The notes under the pieces are model-generated. The model was not told the DNA's origin. It saw nothing but the letters and a program-made list of their open reading frames with translations, and did no database searches. From the NCBI GenBank assembly GCA_030622585.1, contig JAUXFZ010000004.1, positions 1-19,444 on the forward strand: a DNA stretch of 19,444 nucleotides, in the 5' to 3' direction. A program made the translations under genes and the position numbers. Below, piece after piece: positions 1 to 8,134 of the stretch. This DNA comes from Myxococcales bacterium (GTDB taxonomy: Bacteria; Myxococcota_A; Polyangia; Polyangiales; Houyiibacteriaceae). Numbering within the stretch: the stretch's first letter is position 1; every line of letters starts with the position of its first letter.

Positions 1-3000
1 ACGCGGAATGAGTAGGGATCGCTGCGAACCGGGCAGAGGTTGCCGTCGGCATCGCGACATCCGCGGCCGAGCGGGATCAGGGCGTCGCGCTGTCGTCCAC
101 TTTGCGTTCGGATGTCGAAGACGAACTGCTCGAGGGCATCCTTCTTGCGCGACGCAGGGTCTTGGAACTCGGTTGCGACATAGTGGAGGAAGAAATCCCG
201 CGCCTCGTCGCGTTCTTCTTCAGAGCAGAAGAGCGCTTCGGGTGACGCGACGGGCTCGCCAGGCTCGCCTTCGACGTAGAAGCCGAAGGATTGATCGACC
301 TCGATGGTCTTGACGATGTCCCTGCCGGCGATGATGCCGTTCAGAAGCTCCACCAAGATCGCCACGGCGGTCTCGCGGTCTGTCTGGATCGCGAGACTTT
401 GCACGAGCGTCTTACCGCTCTGAGCATCCGAGAGCGCGAAGCCATACGCCGGACCCGTGCCTGGCTCCTTTGGGCGCAGCGGGAGATGCTCAACGAGGTG
501 AAAGCCCTCCGCGTCCACCAGACACTGGATCGTGCCAATACACTCATCGCGCTTCTTCGCACTCTCAAGAAAGCGCGGATACCTGGCAAGCATCTGGAGA
601 TCCGCGCCGACCAACTCGAAGCCGTGAGCGCAGGTCTCAGAGGCAGTCATGAGACGGAAGCCGTCGGGGTCCTGTGCCCGATCAACAAACACGTTGCAGT
701 CCTCGCACGCTTTCTCGCGGTTCTCGTCGGCTTTCTCTTTGTCGAAGATCTCGAATGCAAATTCCCGAGCGGCGACGTCGCGCGTGCGGTAGTTCTCGGC
801 GACACCCGGCAAGCGCAGGAAGTCCTTCGAAGCCCCCCTCGCCTCCTCCTCGGCCGCATAGCCCCAGCGACTGCAAAGCTCCAACTCCTCGCTCACATCG
901 AAGACAAAGTAGTAATGGCCGTTCATCTCGTCGATTCGCACGGGCGGCTCCGCAGTCGCCGCGAAGAACTCCTTCGTCCTGCGTATAGCTGCATCGCGCG
1001 GTCCGCGACACTCAAACCCGGCCACGTGCGCCCAAATCTCGGCGGAGTGCCCGTGCGCGCGCTCGAGCAGTGTTTCCCCTGCCGCGTCGGTCAATCGACT
1101 GCGGAACTCCGACCTCGTTTCCTCTAGCGCGTGCGGAAGACCTACCTCCTCGGCCGCCGAGTCCAGTAGCGCATCGCGCATGGCGGCGAGCGCGTCGTAA
1201 TCCCCGGGCGCGGACGCGGCGCGTACCACGTCGTCCGCGCAGGTCACGACGAGGCGATAGGACTCTTCGCTGAGCTGCTCGATGAGGTAGGCGTCCGGAA
1301 TGGCGAGGCGCGTGAGCAGACCGGTACAAGCGGACGCCGCCCGGGCCGCATCGGGGTAGTACGCCGTGCTGACGAGCTCGTTTCCTTCGCTGACCAGGCG
1401 GAAGAAATGGCCACAGGTGACGCCGGGGAAATCGGCATCGCGCACCTGGGATCGCACCAGATCGACGGCGCTTTGCAGGTGTTCGTCGCGCAAGCGCGGC
1501 AGCCTGTAGGTACGGCCATGTTTGGCCAAAAGAGCACCCTCAGAAGTAGCGCAGGGCGTGGGATCGGCAGGGGGTTTTCGAAGCTCGAAGGAATAGGTGC
1601 ATTTTTCGTTATCGTAACTCCTTTTGTAGCTCGACTCGCTTTGGGCAAGTGGCGCGAACACTGTTCGGAAGGCCTTCTCGGCCTCCTCGGCGCTCTGCCA
1701 ATGCTCAGTGCTACGAAGCAGTACGTCTTCTTCGAAGCCGACGAGATGGTAGAAAAAGCACACGGGCACCTCGACCACCTGCGGCTCGAGCGCGAACGAA
1801 AGCAGGAGTTCGAGCCAGTCCTGCAGCGCCGCATTGCGTTCCTCCGCGCTCACGTATCGCGTCGGATGCTCAGCAATCGTCTTTCCGTCGCTCGCGACGA
1901 GTAGAAACCCAAATCCGTATTCACCGTTTTCACAGACGTATGCCTCACTCTCGATCGCACGCTCATAGGAAGCGAGCAGCAGCTCGAGCGCACCACCCTC
2001 GTCCGCTGCTGTCTCTGTCCCGAGCAACGCGACTGCGGCGTCGGCGTCGAGGTATTGAAAGGCAAAACGGCACTTGTCTTTTTGAACGATGTCGATGGGT
2101 GCGCCGCCCGAACGTGCCGTGAATCGAGTCGCGTAGATCGCCGCGTCACGCTCGCGCTGCGTTGCATATAGGCTGGGATGCCGTGCTAGCCAGCGTTCCC
2201 CGTCGCTCAGCTGAAAGGAGAACGCCTCGGCCTCATCAATGGGATCGTAATTATTCGCGCCCACAGCTAGGCTGCGAATACTCTCCGACGCTTCCTCCGC
2301 CTCTTCACTCGTTTCGTACGTTTCGATACTTTCGAGCATGACATTCCCAGCGTGGTCGGTAAGCCCGAATCCATATCCGTACTCAGGCCAGACCACGTCG
2401 GGAATCGTGCTGCCGTCGTGCACGAGCGCATACACGCGCTTCATCGTTTCGTCGCGTTCGTTCGCACTCGCGTAGCGGCGTGGATCCTCCGCGACGACGG
2501 CACCGTTTTCGTCGACGATCTCGTAACCGAAGGGACAACCGCAAGGTCCATCATCGGTGCGGCGGTAGCGCTGCTTATCACGCGCAAGCGCGCGGGCTTC
2601 TTTGTACGTAACCTTTGCATTCTCCACGCTGGAGAGAACCTTTATTCCGGAAAGTGCGACCTCGCCGCTTTCATCGCGCAACTCGAATCGGAACGCGCCG
2701 GTTGGATTGTCGGTGCAATGCTGGGGCTTTATTCGGCTCAGGTACGCAATGATCATCGCGATCGCTGCCTCGCGCTCCTCAACGGTGGCGTATCGCTCGC
2801 CGTGTTCCGCCACGGCCCCCTCGTCCCCCAGCAGTTCGAAGCCGAAGACGCCTTCTTTGTCGATCCGGCAATAGCGTCTCTCGTCGGCCGCCAGGTCGAG
2901 AAACTCCTCGAGCGCGTCACGAGTGGAAGAGTCCTGGTGATAGGTCTCAATGCTCCGAAAGAGCTCACTATCTCTCGGGTCGAGTAGGAAGTAGTGGTAC

Positions 3001-6000
3001 TGGCCGGGCTCGCCGTCGATGGAATAGGTCACTGACGCCGGGCAGACATAGCTGACGATCCCGCGTAGCGCGAGATCGCGCTCGACTGCGTGGGCGTAGG
3101 TCGCCGGGTGAATTGCCAGGACGTCGTTCGCGGCGTCGTTCAGCACGAACCCATACGCGCCGTCGTCGTCAATCAGGACGTATTGCTCGGGCTGCCGCGC
3201 CATGTCGAGCAAGACCCGGAGTGCGTAAAGCGCATCCTCCTTACTCTCGTAAGTATTGGTGCCGACAAGTAATTCCATGCCGTCCTCGGCGAGCAGCGCG
3301 ATAGCATAGGCATCGTCTTGTTCTTGCACCTCGTGGCGAACGTCCTCGACCGGACAGAAGAGCCGAATGAGAACGTCAATGGCCAAATCGCGCGCCATGG
3401 CGGTCTCGTACATCTTGGGATGGCGAGCAAGCAGCTCGCCATCGCTGCCCACCAGCTCGAAGCCGTACGGCCGATCGTTATCGTGGTCGTCGATCGGGCA
3501 GTACGAGGCACGATGGTGAGCGAGCTCGAGGAGCTCCCGGTACCCTGCGTTTGCCTGGTTCTCCGTCAGGTAGATGACGGCGCTCTCTAACAGCACCTCG
3601 CCGGATATATCGCGCAGTTCAAATCCGAACCGGCCGGGCTCGCCGTCAACGTTGCTGTGGATCTCCGGCTGGTTTAGATAGTAGAGAATGGCAAGCTTGC
3701 GCAGCGCGCGTTCTTCGGCTGTCGCGTAATGATGCGGATGCGTTGCGAGTATTTCTTCTCCGGGGCCGGTCAACAGCTCGAACCCGAACTCAGATTCTGC
3801 GTCGAGATCACGGTAGTTCCCTTCGTCGCGAGCACGCGGCAGAAATTCGAGCTCGAAAGAGGCGTCCGCCTCGGCTTCCGCGGGATAGCCGCGAACACTC
3901 TCGAACAACAAGGTCTCGCCGTGCGCATCAAGAAGCTGATAGAAGTGACACTCAGTCTCCTGCTGGAGCTCACAGCGGACGCTACCGCCGATCGCAAGTT
4001 GGATGAGCCGGTAGAGATAAAGGTCACGCGTATCCGGATCAGGCCATGGCCGATCGACCTCCGCGAGCACGACCTCGTCGGGTCCGACCACGGCGAAGCC
4101 GTGGTGATCGAAACCGTCGCGGGTGAATAGGTGGTACTCCGATTCTTGTGCCGCCTGTGTTAGCAAAGTCTCGGCGGCCTCGCGGGCGAGATCCGCTGAC
4201 AGATACCCTGCGGATCCTGTGAATTTGCTGGGAGGAAGATCCTCCGGAAACACCGTGACAGTGAAGTAATGCAATCCCTTGTCGTACGTTGTCATGATCT
4301 CGGGCGGCTCCGTGGACACCGGGTCTCCCGAAGTACTGGTATGTTCGGCGACGTACGTCCTGATCTTTTCCAACGCTTCATCTCTCGATGAGCCCGGTGT
4401 GGCTTCGCTGTGCGGCGGATATAGCTCTAGATACTCGGCGAACAGGATACGTTCTTTGCTGTTCTCCTCGGGTGCGAGGACGCCGAACCCAAAATGACGA
4501 AAATTCGCGTAAGCCAGTCGGCGAATATTGCGCTCGTCTCTCGCTCGCACACGGAATTCGGCGAGAGCCACGCGTGCATCGGACTTGCTGCAACTACCGT
4601 GTCGACTCGTCAGAGTTACATGGCCGCCAGCGCCGATACCGGGTAGCTCGACCTTCCAATGCCACGCGCCATCGACCTCGACGACGCGGGTGTGGCTCAA
4701 CGTGCGGCGCAAGAACGGTTTGCCTACCCGCCCCCTCAGCTCTGGCGTTTCTTGACAGTCAGGATTCCCGAGACCTAGCAGTCGTGATACGCGTTTCTCG
4801 AGACCGGAGACATTGTTCGTGTCCCACACGACGGGATCGGTGTAGTCGAAGCCCTTGCCGCGATTGCGGCTCGTTTCGGGATAGCTGCTCAGAAAACCGG
4901 TCTTGTCACGAATAATCCGGTCTTTGTCGCTACGGCTGCCATTGATGTCGAACATGAGCAGCACGTAGTCGGTGAACGACTCGGCGAAGCGCGCGAGCAG
5001 ATGGTCGAGGAATCGGTTGCGACGCTGGTAATAGGTTTCTTCGCCCTCGACGAGGAAATCGAGGTAATCCGGGTAGTTCTCTGGAATCGGCGGATACTCC
5101 TCCTCGATCTCGCACTCGTTGTAGTTCTGAAGAAGATCTTTGACCTGCGGTATATCGCTAAGGAGCTGTGTGAAGTATGTGCGATTCCCGGTTCGCTCTT
5201 TGTCGGGGCAGATGGAGAAGAGTTCGCGCAGATGGGCGAGCTGCGCGAGAAAGTTCGCCAAGATTTGATCGTAGAAGAGCAGATACGCCCGAAGCTGGCG
5301 CGCTTGAGCCTTGCGTTCCTCCGTCGCGCTTTCCGGCACACCCCCTTCGCCGATACCGTAGACGAGGGGGAACTCGTGGATGATAGAGCGATAGTCCTGG
5401 AGGTCGCGGTACCTTCCTTGTGGCACTGGCTGGTCGAGCTGATAGGCTTCGAGGGGCGCCTTGGTCCGCGCGTCGCGCTCCTCTTTGTATCGCTGCGCTA
5501 CGATATCCTTGTCCGCGGAAAACGGCAAGAGCCCTTTGAAGAACTCTATTTGCGAGCGCTCTAGATCGAACCTTTGGCGATGCTTGGGTGTCAGGTTCAG
5601 GCACCACTTCTCGCCACGCGTTTGTGGAAAGCCGTTGACGTAGTTGACGGCCAGCAGCTTGCGAACCGCGAGGACTCCGGGCACGTCCATAATTACTTGA
5701 TAGAGATCGGAAGTGTGAAGCTGCGTCCGTCGCTCTGTGGCGATCAACTCGTCGATATCGATAAAGCCGTGGCTGCAGACCGCCTTACCTTTTTCATCGG
5801 CGAGTGCCGCGAGCGGGGTGAGAGGACGCCCCGCATAGATCTCCTCGATGCGCTTGCCGCGCGCAAGCATCTCCTGAAGCGAGTAGAAGGTAAGCATGGG
5901 CGAGAGGAACGTCTCCAGCTTCTGGTATATGGCCAACAACACGTCCTCCGGATTGGCCGCCGCGTCGATCTCGATATCGGCACAAAGCGCAATGTCCTCG

Positions 6001-6692
6001 TCGCCCAGGATGATGACGTCGATGAAGTCTTCGCAGAGATTGCGGTGACTGTGCAGGAGCGTCCACACATCGTTGAGTATGCGATCCACCGGAATCGATT
6101 CGACGGCGCAGGCATCTGCCTCCTCGTCGCCATCGAGCTCCAAGCAGACGACGTACAACCCATCCGGCGTGACGGTCGCCTTGGCGGTGCCGGCACCGTC
6201 GCCAACCAGATCCTCGGGGACATCGTACTGGAGCGCAGTCGTCTTCTCGTTCAAGTAGAGCTTCACTTCCGCCGCGTCGGCGCGCTCGAGCCACGCATTC
6301 TTCACGCCGGGAATGTCGATGAGGAGCTTCCGCAGATCGAGCATCGTGACGGGGTTGCAGGTCAGGATCTGCTCGGGTGTGAAGAAGTTGTCGTCGAATG
6401 GCTTCCCGCACGCAGCAGCTGCGGGTGTCGACGCAGGCTCACCGCAATTCTTTTGCTGAGGGCTGCGCGCCACCAAATCCTCAATCGGGAAGTTCGTTCG
6501 ATAGCCTAGGTCGGTCAGCGCGTAGCAAAGCGTCTCGAGAATCGTCAATCCGGGATCGTGCAGGTTGAAATCCGTCCAAAGATCGCTACTGAGCGACTGG
6601 CAATGCGCAATACCCAGCTTGCGAAGGCTCTGAAAGCTTAGATACTTCGGAAACGATGCGTTTGTCTTCGAGATGGACTGGGGCGCGGTCAT
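1..6692 (-). CDS. Giant Pvc12/Afp12-like eCIS baseplate protein with DUF1508-like repeat array (3' end beyond window)
   Basis: The frame opens at ATG 6692 and has no stop down to base 3 (2230 codons read one by one), so it is the 5' part of a longer gene. Residues 39-66 carry WTDFNLHDPGLTILETL followed by CYALTDLGYRT, the N-terminal signature I associate with Pvc12-type baseplate wedge proteins. Residues 1-640 look like the conserved baseplate body (IPGV and VPGV motifs near 127 and 337). About 13 paired DUF1508/YegP-like modules follow (residues 678-2172). The motif EGFHLVEHLPLRPK (2062-2075) and DPYSFR (2225-2230) resemble the conserved C-terminus of the family; from memory that domain continues about 80-100 residues further, so the stop should lie a few hundred bases past the left edge. 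The gene starts 20 bases after the fibre stop and has no clear Shine-Dalgarno. Expected role: outer baseplate wedge, extracellular after particle release. The family call is strong; the function of the array is unknown. Confidence 0.88.
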   Translation of the reverse strand, partial: MTAPQSISKTNASFPKYLSFQSLRKLGIAHCQSLSSDLWTDFNLHDPGLTILETLCYALTDLGYRTNFPIEDLVARSPQQKNCGEPASTPAAAACGKPFDDNFFTPEQILTCNPVTMLDLRKLLIDIPGVKNAWLERADAAEVKLYLNEKTTALQYDVPEDLVGDGAGTAKATVTPDGLYVVCLELDGDEEADACAVESIPVDRILNDVWTLLHSHRNLCEDFIDVIILGDEDIALCADIEIDAAANPEDVLLAIYQKLETFLSPMLTFYSLQEMLARGKRIEEIYAGRPLTPLAALADEKGKAVCSHGFIDIDELIATERRTQLHTSDLYQVIMDVPGVLAVRKLLAVNYVNGFPQTRGEKWCLNLTPKHRQRFDLERSQIEFFKGLLPFSADKDIVAQRYKEERDARTKAPLEAYQLDQPVPQGRYRDLQDYRSIIHEFPLVYGIGEGGVPESATEERKAQARQLRAYLLFYDQILANFLAQLAHLRELFSICPDKERTGNRTYFTQLLSDIPQVKDLLQNYNECEIEEEYPPIPENYPDYLDFLVEGEETYYQRRNRFLDHLLARFAESFTDYVLLMFDINGSRSDKDRIIRDKTGFLSSYPETSRNRGKGFDYTDPVVWDTNNVSGLEKRVSRLLGLGNPDCQETPELRGRVGKPFLRRTLSHTRVVEVDGAWHWKVELPGIGAGGHVTLTSRHGSCSKSDARVALAEFRVRARDERNIRRLAYANFRHFGFGVLAPEENSKERILFAEYLELYPPHSEATPGSSRDEALEKIRTYVAEHTSTSGDPVSTEPPEIMTTYDKGLHYFTVTVFPEDLPPSKFTGSAGYLSADLAREAAETLLTQAAQESEYHLFTRDGFDHHGFAVVGPDEVVLAEVDRPWPDPDTRDLYLYRLIQLAIGGSVRCELQQETECHFYQLLDAHGETLLFESVRGYPAEAEADASFELEFLPRARDEGNYRDLDAESEFGFELLTGPGEEILATHPHHYATAEERALRKLAILYYLNQPEIHSNVDGEPGRFGFELRDISGEVLLESAVIYLTENQANAGYRELLELAHHRASYCPIDDHDNDRPYGFELVGSDGELLARHPKMYETAMARDLAIDVLIRLFCPVEDVRHEVQEQDDAYAIALLAEDGMELLVGTNTYESKEDALYALRVLLDMARQPEQYVLIDDDGAYGFVLNDAANDVLAIHPATYAHAVERDLALRGIVSYVCPASVTYSIDGEPGQYHYFLLDPRDSELFRSIETYHQDSSTRDALEEFLDLAADERRYCRIDKEGVFGFELLGDEGAVAEHGERYATVEEREAAIAMIIAYLSRIKPQHCTDNPTGAFRFELRDESGEVALSGIKVLSSVENAKVTYKEARALARDKQRYRRTDDGPCGCPFGYEIVDENGAVVAEDPRRYASANERDETMKRVYALVHDGSTIPDVVWPEYGYGFGLTDHAGNVMLESIETYETSEEAEEASESIRSLAVGANNYDPIDEAEAFSFQLSDGERWLARHPSLYATQRERDAAIYATRFTARSGGAPIDIVQKDKCRFAFQYLDADAAVALLGTETAADEGGALELLLASYERAIESEAYVCENGEYGFGFLLVASDGKTIAEHPTRYVSAEERNAALQDWLELLLSFALEPQVVEVPVCFFYHLVGFEEDVLLRSTEHWQSAEEAEKAFRTVFAPLAQSESSYKRSYDNEKCTYSFELRKPPADPTPCATSEGALLAKHGRTYRLPRLRDEHLQSAVDLVRSQVRDADFPGVTCGHFFRLVSEGNELVSTAYYPDAARAASACTGLLTRLAIPDAYLIEQLSEESYRLVVTCADDVVRAASAPGDYDALAAMRDALLDSAAEEVGLPHALEETRSEFRSRLTDAAGETLLERAHGHSAEIWAHVAGFECRGPRDAAIRRTKEFFAATAEPPVRIDEMNGHYYFVFDVSEELELCSRWGYAAEEEARGASKDFLRLPGVAENYRTRDVAAREFAFEIFDKEKADENREKACEDCNVFVDRAQDPDGFRLMTASETCAHGFELVGADLQMLARYPRFLESAKKRDECIGTIQCLVDAEGFHLVEHLPLRPKEPGTGPAYGFALSDAQSGKTLVQSLAIQTDRETAVAILVELLNGIIAGRDIVKTIEVDQSFGFYVEGEPGEPVASPEALFCSEEERDEARDFFLHYVATEFQDPASRKKDALEQFVFDIRTQSGRQRDALIPLGRGCRDADGNLCPVRSDPYSFR
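177..4661 (-). repeat. Protein-level tandem array of DUF1508/YegP-like paired modules inside the Pvc12-like gene
   Basis: This stretch encodes residues 678-2172 of the giant baseplate protein. Two alternating units are seen. Unit A resembles FGFELRDISGEVLLES, then Y, a short helix ending in LA, and YxxID. Unit B resembles YGFELVGSDGELLARHP, then Y-x-TA-x-x-RD and a helix. A-unit starts lie near residues 914, 1021, 1128, 1231, 1333, 1439, 1542 and 1646, a period of about 104 residues. The layout, with two beta-rich halves each followed by a helix, matches two-repeat YegP/UPF0339 proteins as I remember them. Units are diverged; I saw no near-identical DNA copies, so this looks like an old duplication series rather than a recent one. 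Outer units (before 900, after 1760) are more degenerate. Confidence 0.72.
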
Positions 6693-6712
6693 ACGTCGTT
6701 TTCAGTGGTTGA

Positions 6713-8134
6713 TCACAGGTCCGGTTCCGGGGGAGACTCGAGCACTGCGATGCGTTTTTCGAGCTCGTCGAGGCGCGATTGCATCCGATCGACCGCCGAT
6801 TTCTGTTCCTGTACCGCCTTCACGAGCACGGGCACGAGAGCGTGGTAGGCAATGGCTTTGAAGGGATTTTTGTTGTTGCTATTTGTCTTAACAGCCTCGG
6901 GAAAGACTTCTTCCACCTCGTGGGCGACGAGGCCGATCTTGGTACCCTGGTCCTCCAGCTCAGTCGACGCGTCCCACTCGAAGGTGACCGGACGAAGCTC
7001 GCAGAGTTTGTCGAGTACTTGGCAAAGGGGTTCCACTGCAGTGAGGTTCTTTCGGTCGGTATCGACGTAGAACCCGAAGGAGCGTGCGAGACCGTTGACG
7101 TCGAGTTGGTAGTCATCGGGATATCGGCCGACGCCGAGCTGGCCTTTTCCGTGCGGTAGGATCCAAAAGAGTTCCCTGCCTTGATTGATGTCGATCTCGT
7201 GATCGTCTGTTCCAGATTCACCGCCCGCGCGGAACACGAAGCCGCGGTCGGAATCGGTCACGAACGCGGCGACATCATTGTCGACACCGGTTGCGAGGTA
7301 GTTCTCGCGGCAGCCGGGACGCAAGTTGACGATGCCAAGTGCGGGATTGACCTTGCGATCGAGGTTGAAGAGAAAACGTCCGCTCTTCTTGTTGGTCACC
7401 TCGAGGCGCGCACGTGGTTCTTCGGTACCGACGCCGACCCGACCGTCAAGCTTGATGGCGACCAGCGGAGGTCCCTTCTCGCCATCGGATCGTTCGCAAA
7501 ACTCCTCGTGCGGTTCGCCACCGTGAAAGGTGAATCCCTCCGGTGCGTCGGTCACGAGCGATGCACACCGTTCGACCCATGCGGCGAGATAGTGCTGCGC
7601 CTCCTCAGAATCGAGGCGGACTAGACGCAGCACCGGCCCGGGGCGTTCACAGCCGTCGAAGAGCAGGCGGCCCCGATCTTCGTCGAGAACATCCAGATAG
7701 GCGATCGGCGCATCGGTGCCGATACCGACGCGCACGACGCGCGGGTTCGCGTGCATCGTCGCCGGCAGGGAATCCTCTGCCCCCTGTTCTACTTCCTCGG
7801 GCGGTGGTGTTTCCGACTCGATATCGACGAGGAACCAGTCGCTGTCTTCGACGGGAATGACGAGCGAGCGCCAATCTTTGCTAGCTGTGTCCGGCGGCTC
7901 GTGCGAGCAGATCTCCTGCTCGTTTCCGAGACCGTCGTCCGTCATCTCCCAGAGCGCTCTCTCGTAGACGACGATGTCGCCGGTGCGGTATGTGGTTCCG
8001 GCCTTCCATCGGCCGAGGAACTGATCGTCGCGCTTGTTCAGCGTTGACGTAATGAGCTCCGCGAAGTGCGTTTGCGAAGGGCGCATCCCATTCTTGAAGT
8101 TTGCTTCGAGCTCGGTTCGACTCTTTAACATCAT
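6713..8134 (-). CDS. eCIS tail fibre with C-terminal S74 (endosialidase-type) chaperone domain
   Basis: The protein is 473 residues, a receptor-binding fibre expected to project from the baseplate. Residues 40-90 hold a Y-R-T-G-D-I-V-V-Y-E module with a later W, resembling a CBM5/12 (ChtBD3) fold. Fibre repeats of the VGIGT-x-x-P-x-x-x-LDV type occur near 136, 233 and 334, each followed by a beta-rich stretch. Residues 355-445 match the S74 intramolecular chaperone domain (LRPVTFEWD, KIGLVAHEVEEVFPEAV, IAYHALVPVLVKAVQE), and a short coiled coil (445-467) ends the chain. The start is set by AAGGAG at 8140-8145; ATG 8134 overlaps the upstream stop as ATGA, and ATG 8131 is an equally good start. 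An in-frame extension to 8227 would lie inside the Pvc11-like gene and is rejected. In PVC and Afp the fibre comes after Pvc12; here it precedes it. Confidence 0.87.
   Translation of the reverse strand: MMLKSRTELEANFKNGMRPSQTHFAELITSTLNKRDDQFLGRWKAGTTYRTGDIVVYERALWEMTDDGLGNEQEICSHEPPDTASKDWRSLVIPVEDSDWFLVDIESETPPPEEVEQGAEDSLPATMHANPRVVRVGIGTDAPIAYLDVLDEDRGRLLFDGCERPGPVLRLVRLDSEEAQHYLAAWVERCASLVTDAPEGFTFHGGEPHEEFCERSDGEKGPPLVAIKLDGRVGVGTEEPRARLEVTNKKSGRFLFNLDRKVNPALGIVNLRPGCRENYLATGVDNDVAAFVTDSDRGFVFRAGGESGTDDHEIDINQGRELFWILPHGKGQLGVGRYPDDYQLDVNGLARSFGFYVDTDRKNLTAVEPLCQVLDKLCELRPVTFEWDASTELEDQGTKIGLVAHEVEEVFPEAVKTNSNNKNPFKAIAYHALVPVLVKAVQEQKSAVDRMQSRLDELEKRIAVLESPPEPDL

Noticed and set aside
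291..1127. Plus-strand open frame of 278 codons near the left edge
   Set aside because: It is antisense to the repeat-bearing part of the giant gene, whose motifs are clear on the minus strand.
2352..2987. Plus-strand open frame of 211 codons
   Set aside because: It is antisense to repeat modules 5-6 of the Pvc12-like protein; no ribosome site or family motif.
177..4661. Possibility that the repeats are a DNA-level satellite or a CRISPR-like array
   Set aside because: The repeats are visible only in the protein translation; the bases differ widely between units and there are no constant short repeats with spacers.
5794..6411. Minus-strand 205-codon frame, Arg/Ala-rich
   Set aside because: It is out of frame with the Pvc12-like gene, with low-complexity Arg-rich translation typical of a frame-shifted shadow.
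5574..6509. Plus-strand open frame of 311 codons
   Set aside because: It lies exactly opposite the conserved N-terminal part of the Pvc12-like gene and matches no family I know.
6693..6712. Possible terminator or promoter between the fibre and the giant gene
   Set aside because: The gap is only 20 bases, with no hairpin or promoter boxes visible; co-transcription is simpler.
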